Positions 1 through 13,030 of a stretch of DNA of 64,000 nucleotides are shown in pieces (positions within the stretch are counted from its first letter, which is position 1; every line of letters starts with the position of its first letter). The position numbers and the translations under genes are program-made. The stretch is taken from NCBI GenBank assembly GCA_003952965.2, contig RXIC02000096.1:1-64000 (forward strand), written 5' to 3'. Below the pieces are notes generated by a model. That model did not search any database. It was not told where the DNA came from and saw only the letters and a program-made list of their open reading frames with translations. The stretch comes from Morella rubra. Taxonomy: Eukaryota > Streptophyta > Magnoliopsida > Fagales > Myricaceae.

Positions 1-630
1 AGCGTGCCAAACTTTGACATGGCCAAGTTATATATAAATGCCCCTACTGTCTCTCTGCTTCTCTCCACTTCTTTTTCTTTCTTGGTCTCTGCTTCTCTCC
101 ACTTCAGAATCAAGGAGTGATCACAATCCGATATACGAGAAAGAACAGCGAAAAGCTCCCGACTCACAGTCACAGAAAGCATCGTACGAAAGAAAGAGAG
201 CTGTGCTTGAAACCACACAATGAGCGCGAAGGAGAAAGCGGTAGCGTTTTTGCTTCTCTTCGTTGCAGGTACGAAAGAAAAAAGCCGACGTTCTCAGTCT
301 GTTTTAGTTTTTGTTCTCCGCAATGCGAAAAAGGACAAAGAAGATAGTCGCCTTGTTATCTATTCTATCTTGCATGAAAATGATATTAATCTTGACATCT
401 TGTTACTTTTAAGGTTTGGGGTTCTTTGAAATATTTACTCACTGAAAGAATTTCAATTTGTCTTTAATTATTGGTTGAGAAGTCCGTGTTATCTAGAATT
501 CATTGAACTCTCTCTTTTTTAGTTTTTAAGAACTTTTGTTTGGAATAGCAGTGGCAGACGATGAACCGAAGGTTGAAACCGTGATGGGTATCGATCTCGG
601 AACCACATACTCTTGCGTGGGCGCGTACAA
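1..630 (+). pseudogene. Truncated 5' fragment of a BiP (ER HSP70) gene, copy 1
   Basis: Promoter, 5' leader, exon 1, intron 1 and the start of exon 2 of a luminal-binding protein gene. A TATA box (tatataaat) lies near 31-39. The ATG at 220 begins [16 protein letters not shown], a signal-peptide-like start, and exon 1 ends at 268 before a GT donor with one base carried over. Exon 2 starts at about 531 and continues in frame through IAVADDEP to the HSP70 ATPase motif [11 protein letters not shown]. At 630 the similarity to the second copy (8610-9250) stops abruptly and nothing HSP70-like follows. The leader repeats a 20-bp block (52-71 and 86-105) that occurs once in copy 2. Introns are as similar as exons, so the duplication is recent or an assembly artefact. 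Only the first ~50 codons survive, so it cannot make a chaperone. Confidence 0.85.
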
Positions 631-3600
631 CAGTACTCTAAAATTCAGATTAAGATACGGTGAAAGTAAAGTCAAGGTGAACCATAAAGAGTGCGAATGA
701 AACGAAGTGCTTTCGCGTTATGGCACATGTGATAGTACAAGATTACGGGTAATATGAATGAGGTTATTCTGACCGACGACTACCAAGTGGAGGGTAGTAA
801 CGGATCCCAAACAAAGCCGCAGTTCCTTGCACAACGGCATCCAGATGATTATCGCCTGGCACCCTGATCTCCTCTCCGTAAGGTATACACCAATTTCCAA
901 CATCAACTACTCTCCAGTCTTTTTCCAGCCTTCACCGCGGTTTCCTCTATTAACTTTCCTTGGTGCTGTTTCACTGGAGCTTGTCTTGTGCCCCTGCCGT
1001 TGTCAAATTCGTGATGTAATTCCGTCGTTGGTACAAAGAAAATTGTCTGACATGACATACCAGGTACCGACTATTTTGTTATGAGAATATTGGAAAGATG
1101 AAGGGGCCGTCAGGCTTAGTTTAGCAAAGTATTGACCATAGAAGACTAAAAACAGCGACCACGCACAAGACGAGAACTAAAATTCCCTTTACTGATCGGG
1201 GGTAAACTACTCCAAAAGCGAACAAAATTATACTTCTTCTTTTATTTGGGATGATAAGGCTGAATGTTTCAGAAACAGGTCACGTCTCTTTTAATATTAC
1301 TTTGATAATTAGATATTCATTGGGCCTTGCTCTCATAACTAGGCTTGTTTATCTTTGGATATGATGAACCAGAAAGTAATCTTTTCTTTATATTGATACA
1401 CCATTGAATCAAATGTGCTCAAAAATACAAACATCATGAAAAAGATTTATGTTCTATCGCTATTAGGATGAATCCTTCGTGTAAGAGACTCATAGTATGT
1501 TCTCCATTTTATCCTGAATGTTAGTGACATGTATTGCCAAATCTTGAAATGGGTACATATAAATAAAAGATAGAAGGTAGTGGATGGAGTGTGTAATTGA
1601 TTTATCGTGAGGATGTTGGATTTTGAATTTAATGTGAGTTCAAACAAATTAAATGTGTCTTCCATTATATTGAATGATTGCATGATGTAGTTAAGGGTCC
1701 CATGTATGTTGGGCTGAAAGTATGGATTCTCTTTGAAGGTCCTTATCCTTCCTCTGAGCCAGGGAGCTCTTTTGTTAGTTTATAGAGGCGCATAGATAAT
1801 AGGCATTTCCTGCCTGAAAGGGGGACGAAAAGTATTTAGAGTCGGGGTATGAAAATTGTGGGGATAAAAGATCTCAAAGGACGGCATACTATAAATATTT
1901 AAGCACCAGTATGGAGACATTAATGGACTATTTGTGCTTCTTCCTCACTACACCTGAATGATCCTCCCCTCCCTCACACACTTTTCCCGAGCGCTTTTCT
2001 ATCTCGTTAGGTGAGCAGTAGATTAATGATCATGTCAATTAGATATAAAACTATTATAATCGCAATTGTGGATATCATGAAACCCTCCAAGAACCAGACA
2101 CTTTTCTCCGCCTTCTCTTTCTTTAGTCTCTTGAGTATGACCACCAATTAAGGCAGTTTGAACGTTTGAAGAAGTGCCTAATTGAATCACCTTCTGTGTT
2201 TTGCGCTTGTTTGTATAACATTACCGCGCTCACGCCAGGCAGGGGGTTTCTGTGTTAGGGGCCAACATCGCTTTGGCTGTATCGTTGAGGCATTTATCTG
2301 TCTTCTCCACTCTTGCTCTCCGTTGTCATACTTATCATATACCCCATGTCTCTGATCTTGATCCTTTCATACAATCGTTACTATCTCACATACTACTTCT
2401 GCGGGTGACTCATAGAAAAGAGATCAGGATGGTATTACTTTTTATTTTGAGTCTTGATACTAAAATATTCACATAAACCATTTTTGCAAATATTTCTTAT
2501 GTTTTGAAATTTCTTTACACAGGTTCTGCAGTTTTACGCCAAGTTGGTATCGCCCCCCAGCTCTCGTCTGTTGTCGCTTCCTAACAGTTTGTGGTATAAC
2601 TTCACAACCATCGTTATCTAAAGGTAGATATGGACTTTTTAATTGATCTCATATCACTCTAATGCTTCCTTATAGCTTCTTGGTAGCCTTATTCAATGAT
2701 GGCCCGCAAAGAGGGCCCATTAAGCAATGGATGGGGCATCTGCAGGCCGTCTCTGTCAAGGCACATGTGAATTATGACAACATAGGATAGTGAAATATCT
2801 CTGATACAAATGGTTTAAAGTGTGCGCATGTCTGTGATTTTAGAAAGGCGAAATTTAAAAGAAAACAAAAACGGAGACATAGAAGATAGGGCATATATCT
2901 TCAATCATTCTGATATTTTATTATTATTGATGTTGGTGACCGAATGTTTTTGATTAAAGAATTACAATTCAGTATGTGATTGCGCTTATAATCTGGCAGC
3001 CCGCTTGTGTATATACAAGATGCACATGTATCTGATGGAGACATGTTATGGGTCTTTATGAACGAAGATAAGGAGTGTTTTTGGTTCTTTGTTTGGTCAA
3101 ATTCAATCTGTCCTCAACCATATCTAGCCTATTAGTACAATTTATTCATACCAGATACTCTCTTACCAAGAACAGAAGCACTATGTTTAAAGATCCTTCA
3201 CTTTCCCAGTGTGGTCGCAAATCTGATACGCAGTTCCTTCATAAAGAGGTTTCCAGCCCCACACCTATGGTCCATTGGATCTAAACTCACAGCAAATACA
3301 GAGAAAGAAATCAGCAGAGTTCAGAGTGAACAATGGGTTTGAAAAAATTGGCAGGAGAGAGTGATATCGAATACTGGGGGTTACACAAGCAGAAGGTTGA
3401 GAGAAAGGTACGCCATAATGGTAAGTTAATGCACTTGCCTTGAATCACTGCCGCTATTGAATATGATTGCATCTTAAAGCCAGTAGGAAACATAGTTGAA
3501 ACACTAGTATAGTCAGTGAGCAAAAAAAGTTGGGAATTTTCCTTGCTTTAGTTTGTAGCATCAAATCGGATTGCGTTCTCTTTGAGAGTTCGTCTGGGGT

Positions 3601-6600
3601 TTCTAGTGGTTGTTTGGGAATAGATAGAGAAAATTTCTATGGCAATAAACTTAGCTAAATTAAAAGTAAGCATACCAATAGGAGGAAGAGGAAGGAAAAT
3701 GAAAATAGCAATCAGCGTGCATACAAAAGATTTTGTTGAACCTAACAGATTCATTTTCCTATACATGCATGTTAACTCATGCACCAAATAGGCTTTAGGC
3801 ACCAGCTTTGGTAAGATACCTTGATGTGGGTAAGATATGAACAACTCAGCTAAGCCGTCCACTTCCGTGAGTGAAATCCATGTGCCCCCCTATATCAAGA
3901 ATTGTTCATCACCAGAGTTGAATGATATAAGCAATTATGTCTAAAAGTAAAATCGCCAGTGCGGAGACGCGAATTAGTATGATAGTTGAAGAATATCCTT
4001 AATAAATTAATTGGCTAATACCCAAAATATGTCAAGTAGATTAAGGATGCTTCTCATAACTCATAAGCACTTAATCCATTAGTAGATTCTAGCAGTCTCA
4101 AATAGCTTCTTGTGCCTCTCCATCGTTACTGATTACATTGTTGGTAGGTAGCGAGAGTAGGGGGATATAGGGAGATTATACCTGCATGAGGATAGGCTCA
4201 TCGACGCACTAGGACGCACATAACATATCGGAAACGCTCTACGCATCTAAAGCTTTCCACCTCTGTAATCGCATTGTACCAGCCCTCAATCGTTTATAAT
4301 ATAATTCCAAAATACAACCCTACCGGGCAGAAGTATTAAGCGCCTAGTCCTCGATATTCATCATGTGCAACATGCTTCTGAGTGGGACATTGTTTACCTT
4401 GTTCAACACGGTGGGACAGAAGTTGGTGGGGAGGTAGTTGCCAAGATAAGCCGATGGCAAGAGAAAGAAAGAACTAAGTACAATCTATGGCAAATAAAGG
4501 ATTGTGGGGTACACAAATCAACAATTTCGGGAAGAAAGATGTCATCATAGCCTGGGTAAGAAAAGTAAATGGTTCAGATTAAAACTCCAAAGGAAGGAAT
4601 CAAATTGACCTAGAGGTCAAGTGGTAATCTGAAGGTTGAATTAAGATGCAATGACCTTCCCTCTTTCCACTTTCCCAGACATGGACAGCTTAGTTTTTCC
4701 CCCAATCTCCAAGCATGAATAACCCAGCATAAAAACATGATAGCCTTGTGCATAAAGATGGACACAAACTCTAGTTGCACTTGGCCCCATTGGGTATCGG
4801 GCCCCAAAGCCCACCTAATGAAAATAAAAAAATAAAAAAATTTACACGTGAAATTTTATTTTGGGCGGAGGAATGGGTAGCAACCGCCCCGGGTTTTTAT
4901 TTTTCGCTTACCCCCCTTCCGCCGACTGATGCCAGGGCACCCAATAAGCCGGGCTGAATGTGGGCTTCTGATACTTCATGAGCCTACAAACCTGCGGCCT
5001 TATGCCCCTATGGTATTGGGACATGAAAAGGGAGGAAGGAACAGAACATTTTTGGTCTGTGGATCTTTGTATGGTGGGCACATTTGGTTGTTTGAGCAGA
5101 GTGTATAGGAACCATTGGATAGTGGGGTTGTGTTTGATGGTTTGCTTTACACCTTGCTTATAGTGGAATTACCATTATTCATACTTGTTTATGTTAGCGG
5201 TGTGCACTATTAGCTGCGCGTTCATGCCCCATTGGTGCCATTTAGATCCTTCTATTCCTTTGAGTCTCTGGGGTATGTGAGCTTCTATCATCTTGCACCT
5301 AACCCCTCTCTGTACAAATCTTAATCTCTCCACCTGCCGTCACCTCGAGAGGATACCCAAAATAACAACAAAAACGTGCGTCTGGCCGTATATGTGAAAA
5401 ATTTCTCCTATAGTCTGGGCATCGTCTAAATACAGCTGATTGAACTGACTTCCAAATTATACATAAGTTTGCTAGTAGGGACTATTAATAATGTAACAAA
5501 AATAGCTAACCCTCTCCCTAGGCCAGATTTTTATCCTGCTCGCTTCTGCACACTCACGTTGCTCCCCTCCACCACGTGCTGACCACATCCACCTTATTAG
5601 TGAGAGATGTATTAGAGTTTATTATCACAAAATATGATTCCTTACGACACAACAGCTAAAGATAATCTGTCCAAAGGTATTGTTATTTAATTACACTATC
5701 CCAATTTGCTAGCTCTTGTTAGTGTAGAGATTTTTAAGACTGCTATTTATCCTTTACAATGCCATTTTATCATAATTTACTTTGCTAAAAGTCTGTTTGA
5801 TGTTTTTATCGTGGATCCAAGTTATATGGTAGAAAAGAGAAGAACGATATAAGTGAGACGTAGCACTAATATATCCTGTATGTTGTTCTTTATAACTGTT
5901 ATTGAAGGGTTCTCTTCAACGTATATTAGCTAGTTCACCGAGGTCGTCTATTTATGTTTATGAGGAAAATTACGCTTAATAACTTGAACTAAACTGTGCC
6001 TTAAAGATTCCAGGTAGATTTACGATTATAAAATATCTTATAAGACAGTATTACGTAACATATTACTTATTATCTCCACCTACATTTCGCCCATGGCCCG
6101 AGGGGGTGTGCGCACCTCCCCTCACATATTTATCGATGGGTTTTGTGACTTAAACCTGCCAATATCACAACTGTTTGACATTCGCATAGTGCTCATTGGT
6201 TGATACCATGCTAATGTTTCAGATAGGCAACACAGGGGGTTAATCATACCCAAAGCTGGTGCCTAAATTGCTCTATTATCGCGCGTTGCATGACGTAAAC
6301 ACAATAGCGCATGTAATAAGGGAGAAGGAATCAGAAATCGTGTTAGCGTCTTTCAACAGAGAGAGCTCTTATTGGTGAATTGCCCTACTGCAGGCTGCGG
6401 AGTGGGAGTGATTTTCATTATTGCCTGTGGGGCTCCCCGTCTGCTCTCCTAGGTATGCTTACTTTGGCAAATCTAGCAAGTATTAGAATATATAGGCCAA
6501 TTATCGAAATCCCTACATATGATACGCAAAACCCAAACCCAAGGATCAAAAAAGAAAACCCGGCATATTCCCGCACCTGTAGCTAGTTATCAAGACTAAA

Positions 6601-8400
6601 ACTATTCCTTGTTTGCAAAAATTACGTATCCAAACACCTAAGCACAATAGCTGATAAACGAATCCGCAATCAAGCATAAGTTACCCCACCACATATCCGA
6701 ACCACTCCCATTTCAGCATACACAAAAACAATGAGGCTGTTCAACCCTTCCTCTCTAATCACAATTACCTTTTCCTTCTTGTTGTTTCCTCTCCTCTATT
6801 CAATAAACTCAAGGTTCTCTCTCTCTTTATAATGACAACGACTTTTTTTTCAAACACCATGTCTTTCACATGTCTGAGCCGGTTTCTCTGAGATTATTTA
6901 GTATAGAATATATTTGGGCATTGTTGGTGTGGTGGGATTCCGGGAGTTAACTATCGGGACACACAAAAGAGTTAATGTAAGATTCTATAAACTTCCAGAC
7001 AGCGTCCTTCTGCAAAAGAGTTTATACAAAATGTTACATGATATGAGATAAGATTTATTGCGGAAACAATGAATAATCACAACCCAAATACAGAATTGTG
7101 AAATACATAGCTAACACCTAGATCATTTCTTGTATATCCACGGGCCAGATTACGCATCACATACTGATTGTAATCTTTTAAAATCCTCATTATAATATCA
7201 GATGTTGAGATCCCATCAGTCCGTTTTGTTTCTTCAATTAAGATTTTGCGTGGCGCCTTGGTGGAATATGTAAATGTTGAACTTTTATAAACACTTAGTA
7301 TTCAGTAAGAAATCAAATGGTTACTATATCATTTGTTTGGGAAATCGGGCGAGACCCGAATACCACAAGGCTTATGAGAGTGGGCCCACGACTGGTGTAT
7401 GGAGACAAATTGAAAAGAAGCACTATTGAATTTAAATAGAACATTGAAAGAGAAGTTATTTCAAAAAACTTGAGGTTTTAGTTAAATAAAGGGTTGTTCA
7501 TATGATGGTGGGACTCTAAACGGTAGTAATCGAGGGTAACTGGGTAAGTGTGAAAGATAAAATCTTCAATTACTGTCCCAAATGACGGTCAATTCAAAGA
7601 GACCGACCACAAATTATGTGGAATCTTAATATTAATAATTGTTGTCATCTTAAATAATATTTAAGTTCATTGGAAATTTTAGAAAGCATCACGAGTAATA
7701 CACCATAGATACCCACCAAATGAGGAATAAAAAATTGTCCACAAGCAACCGATGAAAAGATACAAGAGTCGAGACATGGGAATGATAGAGTACACGTGAC
7801 AGTATTATGGAAACACCGATTCCCACTCAATGTCTCCCTAACACACATTATGCAATAAATAGCGGAGCTACAGGAGTGCCAAATCATACGCGGCACAAAA
7901 TTCTCGTAATAAAGAACTACAACAAATATTTTTTTGTATGGAAAACAAAACCTTCAAAGTCCAACCTCCAATTTTGGCATCTAAAAACTAAGAAGATGAA
8001 GGAGAGCGAGAATGCTTCAGAGGTATATGAGTTCAGTACAATTGCTATATATATAAAAGGTCAGGAAAAGACGTATAATCTTGCCTACATAAGAGATAAG
8101 GATAAGTAAGAGAGGGGAGGTACGCGCGAGGAACGGGATTGGAGGAAGAGAAATAGCCAATTTGTATGTGCGGAAGTACTAAAGACCGTTACTCCGCTGA
8201 GAACGTTGACACAATCTAATCAATTTAGACATGCTTATACATCTCCAAGTTCCCACTTTGTGCATGCCGGCATAAATACAAAGTAGGCATACTCACTCAG
8301 AGAATAAGAAGAAAGAACATTCTATATTGAATTATCAAGATACTAGTTTGTTTGAATGATCAAATAAAAGTGTTTGTTGTCAAAAAGCTTTTTTAAGTTT
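631..8400. other. Gene-free block of unknown nature between the two BiP copies
   Basis: About 7.8 kb with no recognisable gene, no domain-bearing reading frame and no clear repeat structure. The longest open frames (about 60-104 codons) match no family I know and read like chance frames. It begins exactly where copy 1 of BiP loses similarity and ends near the promoter of copy 2. I looked for retrotransposon features (long terminal repeats at both ends, primer-binding site, gag/pol motifs) and saw none that held up. It may be heavily decayed intergenic DNA or inaccurate gap-fill sequence. Confidence 0.5.
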
Positions 8401-8675
8401 TAATGCCGGCTTTATGTTACAAGTTTGTTCCCGCCTCAGCCAAAGTTCTTCCTTCACCGGGCAACTCCCGCCTTTTTCTGTTTTTCCAGTTTTCTTCACA
8501 AATCAGAACTTCGGGCGAAATCCAGAGTCCGCCCTTAGGGTCATCCTCCAGTTGCCTCCCATGTGGGTACTCCTACCTGTAGGAACCGCATGGACGGAAA
8601 CATCAAAGCGGCGCCCAACTTTGATGACATGGCGAAGTTTATATTGGCCAGAATACTTTAGCACCTGAATACAAA

Positions 8676-8686
8676 TTTATATAAAT
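8676..8686 (+). promoter_or_regulatory. TATA box of BiP copy 2
   Basis: The run tttatataaat lies about 155 bases before the ATG at 8841 and is followed by the same pyrimidine-rich leader as in copy 1. I saw no exact ER-stress element (CCAAT-N9/10-CCACG type) in 8400-8676, although BiP genes of this family are normally induced by the unfolded protein response. Confidence 0.6.
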
Positions 8687-8840
8687 GCCCCTACTGTCTC
8701 TCGGCTTCTCTCCACTTACAGAATCAATAAGTGATCGCAATCCCATAAATACTAAAGCAACAGCTCAAAGCTCCGGACTCAGAGTCGCAAACTTCAACGA
8801 GCAGCATTTTCCAAAAGAGAGCTGCGCTAGAAACCACACA

Positions 8841-11800
8841 ATGAGCGCGAAGGAGAAAGCCGCAGCGTTTTTGCTTCTCTTCGTTGCAGTACGAAAGAAA
8901 AAAAAAAAAGCCGACGTTTTCACTCTCTGTTTTAGTTTTTGTTAGTTCTCTACAATGCGGGAAGGGACAAGGAAGATAGTCGACCTGTTATTTATTCTAT
9001 CTTGCATGAAAATGATATTAATCTTGTTATTTTTAAGGTTTGGGGTTCTTTGAAACTTTTTAACCGCTGAAAGAACTTCAATTTGTCTTATTAGTTGAGA
9101 AGTCCGTGTTATCTAGAATTTATTTAACTTTCTCTTTTTTGGTTTTTCAGAATTTTTGTTTGAAATAGCAGTGGCAGCCGATGAACGGAAGCTCGGGACG
9201 GTGATCGGTATCGATCTCGGAACCACATACTCTTGTGTGGGCGTGTACAAGAACGGTGCTGTAGAGATAATAGCTAATGATCAAGGGAACAGGATCACAC
9301 CCTCATGGGTCGCGTTCACGGATACAGAGCGTTTAATTGGAGAGGCTGCAAAGAATCAAGGGGCTTCCAACGCGGAAAGGACAATTTTTGATGTTAAGCG
9401 ACTTATTGGAAGGAAGTAAGTAATACTTAACATTTAGATTGAAACAGTTTAAAATCTATATGAAGTGACCAATTGGATTTAGATTTAGACTTTCTATGCT
9501 CAATGGGTTTTGTGCTTCGAGGGTGGATTAAAATGGGTCCCATTTGTTTTTGTTGGTAGGTTTGATGATCCTGAGGTTCAGAGGGATATAAAGTTTCTGC
9601 CATATAAGATAGTGAATAAGGACGGGAAGCCTTATATACAGGTGAAAGTGAAAGGTGAGGTAAAGGAGTTTAGCCCTGAGGAGATCAGTGCAATGATATT
9701 GGGAAAGATGAAGGAGACGGCTGAGGCAATTTTTGGGGAAGAAAATCAAGGACGCTGTCATTACTTTCCAGGTATAGTTAGAGTTGTTTTCTTAAAAACT
9801 TTTTTTTTCTAAAAATGTCTAGTTTCTAACATAAGGTCGCATTGATTTGCCTAAAGCAATTGATCAAGTATTATGAATGACTCAGATTTCTGAGCGTTAG
9901 TAGAAGTTAAGTATGAACAACTGGACAAGAACTCTGTTTCTATACACTAGAAGTCCTGCAAGTAGTAGGGTTGTCTGTTTCTTATCCTAGCGCAGGTTGT
10001 CACATTGTCAGGTCCTTATGTGTAGTAAAACATTACTGAATAACCCATGCAAGACAGCTTTGTATTGACATTTCTTAGAGGTCTGATTGTATGGCTCTGT
10101 GTCGTGGTCTAACGGATTTATATTTGCTGCTTGTTGTAGCTTATTTCAATGATGCGCAGAGGCAGGCCACTAAGGATGCAGGCACCATAGCCGGGCTGAA
10201 TGTAGCTCGGATAATCAATGAGCCTACAGCTGCGGCTATTGCCTATGGTCTGGACAAGAGAGGAGGAGAGCAGAACATTTTGGTTTTTGATCTTGGTGGT
10301 GGTACATTTGATGTTAGCATCTTGAATATTGATAATGGTGTGTTCGAGGTTCTTGCTACCAGTGGAGACACCCACTTGGGTGGAGAGGACTTTGACCACA
10401 GGGTGATGGATTACTTCATCAAGTTGATTAAAAAGAAGTACAATAAAGATATCAGCAAGGATAAAAAGGCTCTTGGGAAACTTCGTAGGGAATGTGAGAG
10501 AGCTAAGAGAGCATTGAGTAGCCAGCACCAAGTTCAAGTTGAGATAGAGTCTCTGTTTGATGGTGTTGATTTATCGGAGCCATTGACAAGGGCAAGGTTC
10601 GAGGAATTGAACATGGACTTGTTTAAGAAGACAATGGGACCTGTGAAGAAGGCTCTGGAAGATGCTGGCGTGAAGAAAACAAATATTCACGAGATTGTGC
10701 TTGTTGGTGGTAGTACTCGAATTCCTAAGGTGCAACAGCTGTTGAAAGACTTCTTTGATGGCAAAGAGCCAAACAAGGGTGTCAATCCTGATGAGGCTGT
10801 TGCTTATGGGGCGGCAGTTCAAGGCGGAATCCTCAGTGGTGAAGGCGGGGATGAAACGAAAGGTAACCCTGCGGTTTCAATATTGACATCTTGTTTGAGA
10901 ATCATAGATTTGGCATTTTTGTGACAAACAATCTATATAGGATGTATTATGTACTTGCTTAATAAAACATCCCTTTTTGTCTTGTGCAGAAATTCTTTTG
11001 CTTGATGTTGCCCCTTTAAGTCTGGGTATTGAAACAGCTGGTGGTGTGATGACAAAGTTGATACCGAGGAATACTGTTATCCCAACTAAGAAGTCTCAGA
11101 TCTTCACCACTTACCAAGACCAGCAAACCACAGTGTCTATCAAGGTATGAGATACGAATACATGCACGATTGACATTATTCTTTATAAAAATGATGCACA
11201 TTACTATTAGGCTGATGTATCTTGGAAGCCTGTCAGGTCTTTGAAGGGGAAAGAAGCTTGACAAAGGATTGTCGTGAACTCGGGAGGTTTGATCTCTCTG
11301 GCATTCCACCTGCTCCGAGGTAATCTACAAACAGATGTTCGGTTGTCTATTCGTTATCTTTACTAGCCTGTCTGCAAAACTTGATTTTTTAATATGAGAA
11401 CTTACATAGCTTGTTTTTGTCTAACTTCACCGTGTTAGAGATTTTAATTGAAGTTGCATCTTCCATATAACTAACAGACTTATTTTCTTACCAACTCCTA
11501 CTGCAGGGGTGCCCCAAATAGAGGTTACCTTTGAGGTTGATGCCAATGGTATCTTACACGTGAAAGCAGAAGACAAGGCTGCTAAGAAGTCAGAGTCCAT
11601 CGTCATCACCAACGACAAGGGCCGTTTAAGTCAGGAGGAAATCGAGAAGATGGTGAAGGAAGCTGAGGAGTTTGCGGAAGAGGACAAAAAGGTGAAGGAG
11701 AGAATCGATGCCAGGAACAAGTTGGAGACGTACATCTTCAACATGAGGAGCAGCATTAGTGACAAGCTTGCAGATAAGATTGATTCTGATGACAAGGAGA

Positions 11801-11988
11801 AGATTGAGAGCACCTTAAAAGAAACTCTTGAATGGCTAGACGATAACCAAAATGCAGAGAAGGAAGATTTTGATGAGAAGTTGAAGGAGGTTGAAGCAGT
11901 ATGTACTCCCCTCATAAAGCAAGTTTATCAGAAGAGTGGTGGAGGTTCAGCTGAGACTGAAGATGAAGAACCGAATGATGAGTTGTAG
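8841..11988 (+). CDS. Luminal-binding protein BiP (ER HSP70), copy 2, frame-disrupted
   Basis: ER-lumen HSP70 chaperone. Exons: 8841-8888, 9151-9415, 9560-9771, 10140-10862, 10990-11144, 11237-11319, 11507-11988. The start [16 protein letters not shown] is a signal peptide. The ATPase domain shows [23 protein letters not shown] and [10 protein letters not shown]; the substrate domain shows [12 protein letters not shown] and [11 protein letters not shown]. The end is NDEL rather than the usual plant HDEL. Faults: exon 1 lacks one G at its donor compared with copy 1, so exon 2 is out of frame. In exon 3 (about 9729-9767) a +1 and a -1 indel scramble about 13 codons. Exon 7 starts two bases short, in the R-G-V-P stretch. 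As written it would not give a full protein. An in-frame acceptor at 9191-9192 could bypass only the first fault. It is either a decaying copy or a good gene with assembly indels. Confidence 0.85.
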
Positions 11989-13030
11989 AAGGCCAGGAGG
12001 TTGTCTTCCCTTTTATTTTTCACCTTCAAAGTGCCTAACTAGTTGTGCAAATTTTTCGTCCCCTTGTTATTCCTCGTCTTCATAGATGGAAGAAATTCTA
12101 CGTATCTCAGGAATATAATCCAAAAGCTCTTTAGCAATTTGCTCTGCTGTTGAAGATGTCGTGATTTGAATTGTTGCAAATGGTAGATGATAGTATGTAA
12201 AAAGGTTAAAAGGGTAGACTCATGGAGTGAATCTATCATTTATTTTAAATTTTAATTTATTCTAAAAGTTTAATTTTACAAGAAGATATAGATTTTATAA
12301 TTAAAATTATATTTTTTAGTGTGGGCTAAATAATTGGATGAAATGAGGAGTAAGGTTTTTAATTAAAGATGTTGGTTTTAATACTGTATGAATCTATCTT
12401 AAGCTAGAAAAAAAAAATTGAAAGGCAAAGTTACTTCCTACGGCTACATGAGAATGAGTAGTAATTCTTAAAGATAATATTATATTCATGAATATTCTCG
12501 TTGTAAATTTGGGATACTTTACATGGGGTTGAAGAAATTTAGAATATTAAATTAAATTATAGACTTTAAAGAAAGTTCTTCATCTATTAATATTGGTTTA
12601 TAGCTAAAAAAAGACATAATTGACTCAACAATTTCAGTCACAATACATGAATCGGTGTTGTAAATTTTGGAGAAAATTAGGGGCACTGGTTGAGCAAGGG
12701 CATCGCCCCAAATTTGTGCTCGGCTAGGAGAGCTTATAGACTCACAATAGACTTGCTGGTTAAGAAGCTTAGTTCCATTAATTAAAGGGGTTTCATAGCC
12801 AAAGATGAAGAAAAACAATACAAGCTCTCTATGATATATAGCCCATCATTTGAACCAAATATTACATTTAATGTACCAATTGATGGCATTTATTCATTAC
12901 TTAACATTTTCTCCCTATAGTAGTTGTAACAAGCTGGTACTATGTAAGCTCACTAAATTAAGGATATATTTTTTTCCTTCTGAGAAAAATATTTTTTTTT
13001 TGTATTTTGATCTCTCAAAATTTATTTATA
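11989..13030. other. BiP 3' flank and AT-rich intergenic DNA
   Basis: The first few hundred bases after the stop codon are presumably the 3' UTR; no single polyadenylation site stands out. The rest is AT-rich with no reading frame I can support. Confidence 0.4.

Noticed and set aside
7807..8109. 100-codon plus-strand open frame in the block between BiP copies
   Set aside because: Its composition is not protein-like, there is no motif, and it lies in sequence with no other gene signal; chance frame.
631..8400. Complete LTR retrotransposon
   Set aside because: I looked for matching long repeats at the two ends, a primer-binding site and gag/pol motifs and found none convincing.
8400..8676. 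ER-stress response element in the BiP promoter
   Set aside because: No sequence matching CCAAT-N9/10-CCACG or a full plant UPRE was seen; gatgacatgg near 8621 is only a partial match.
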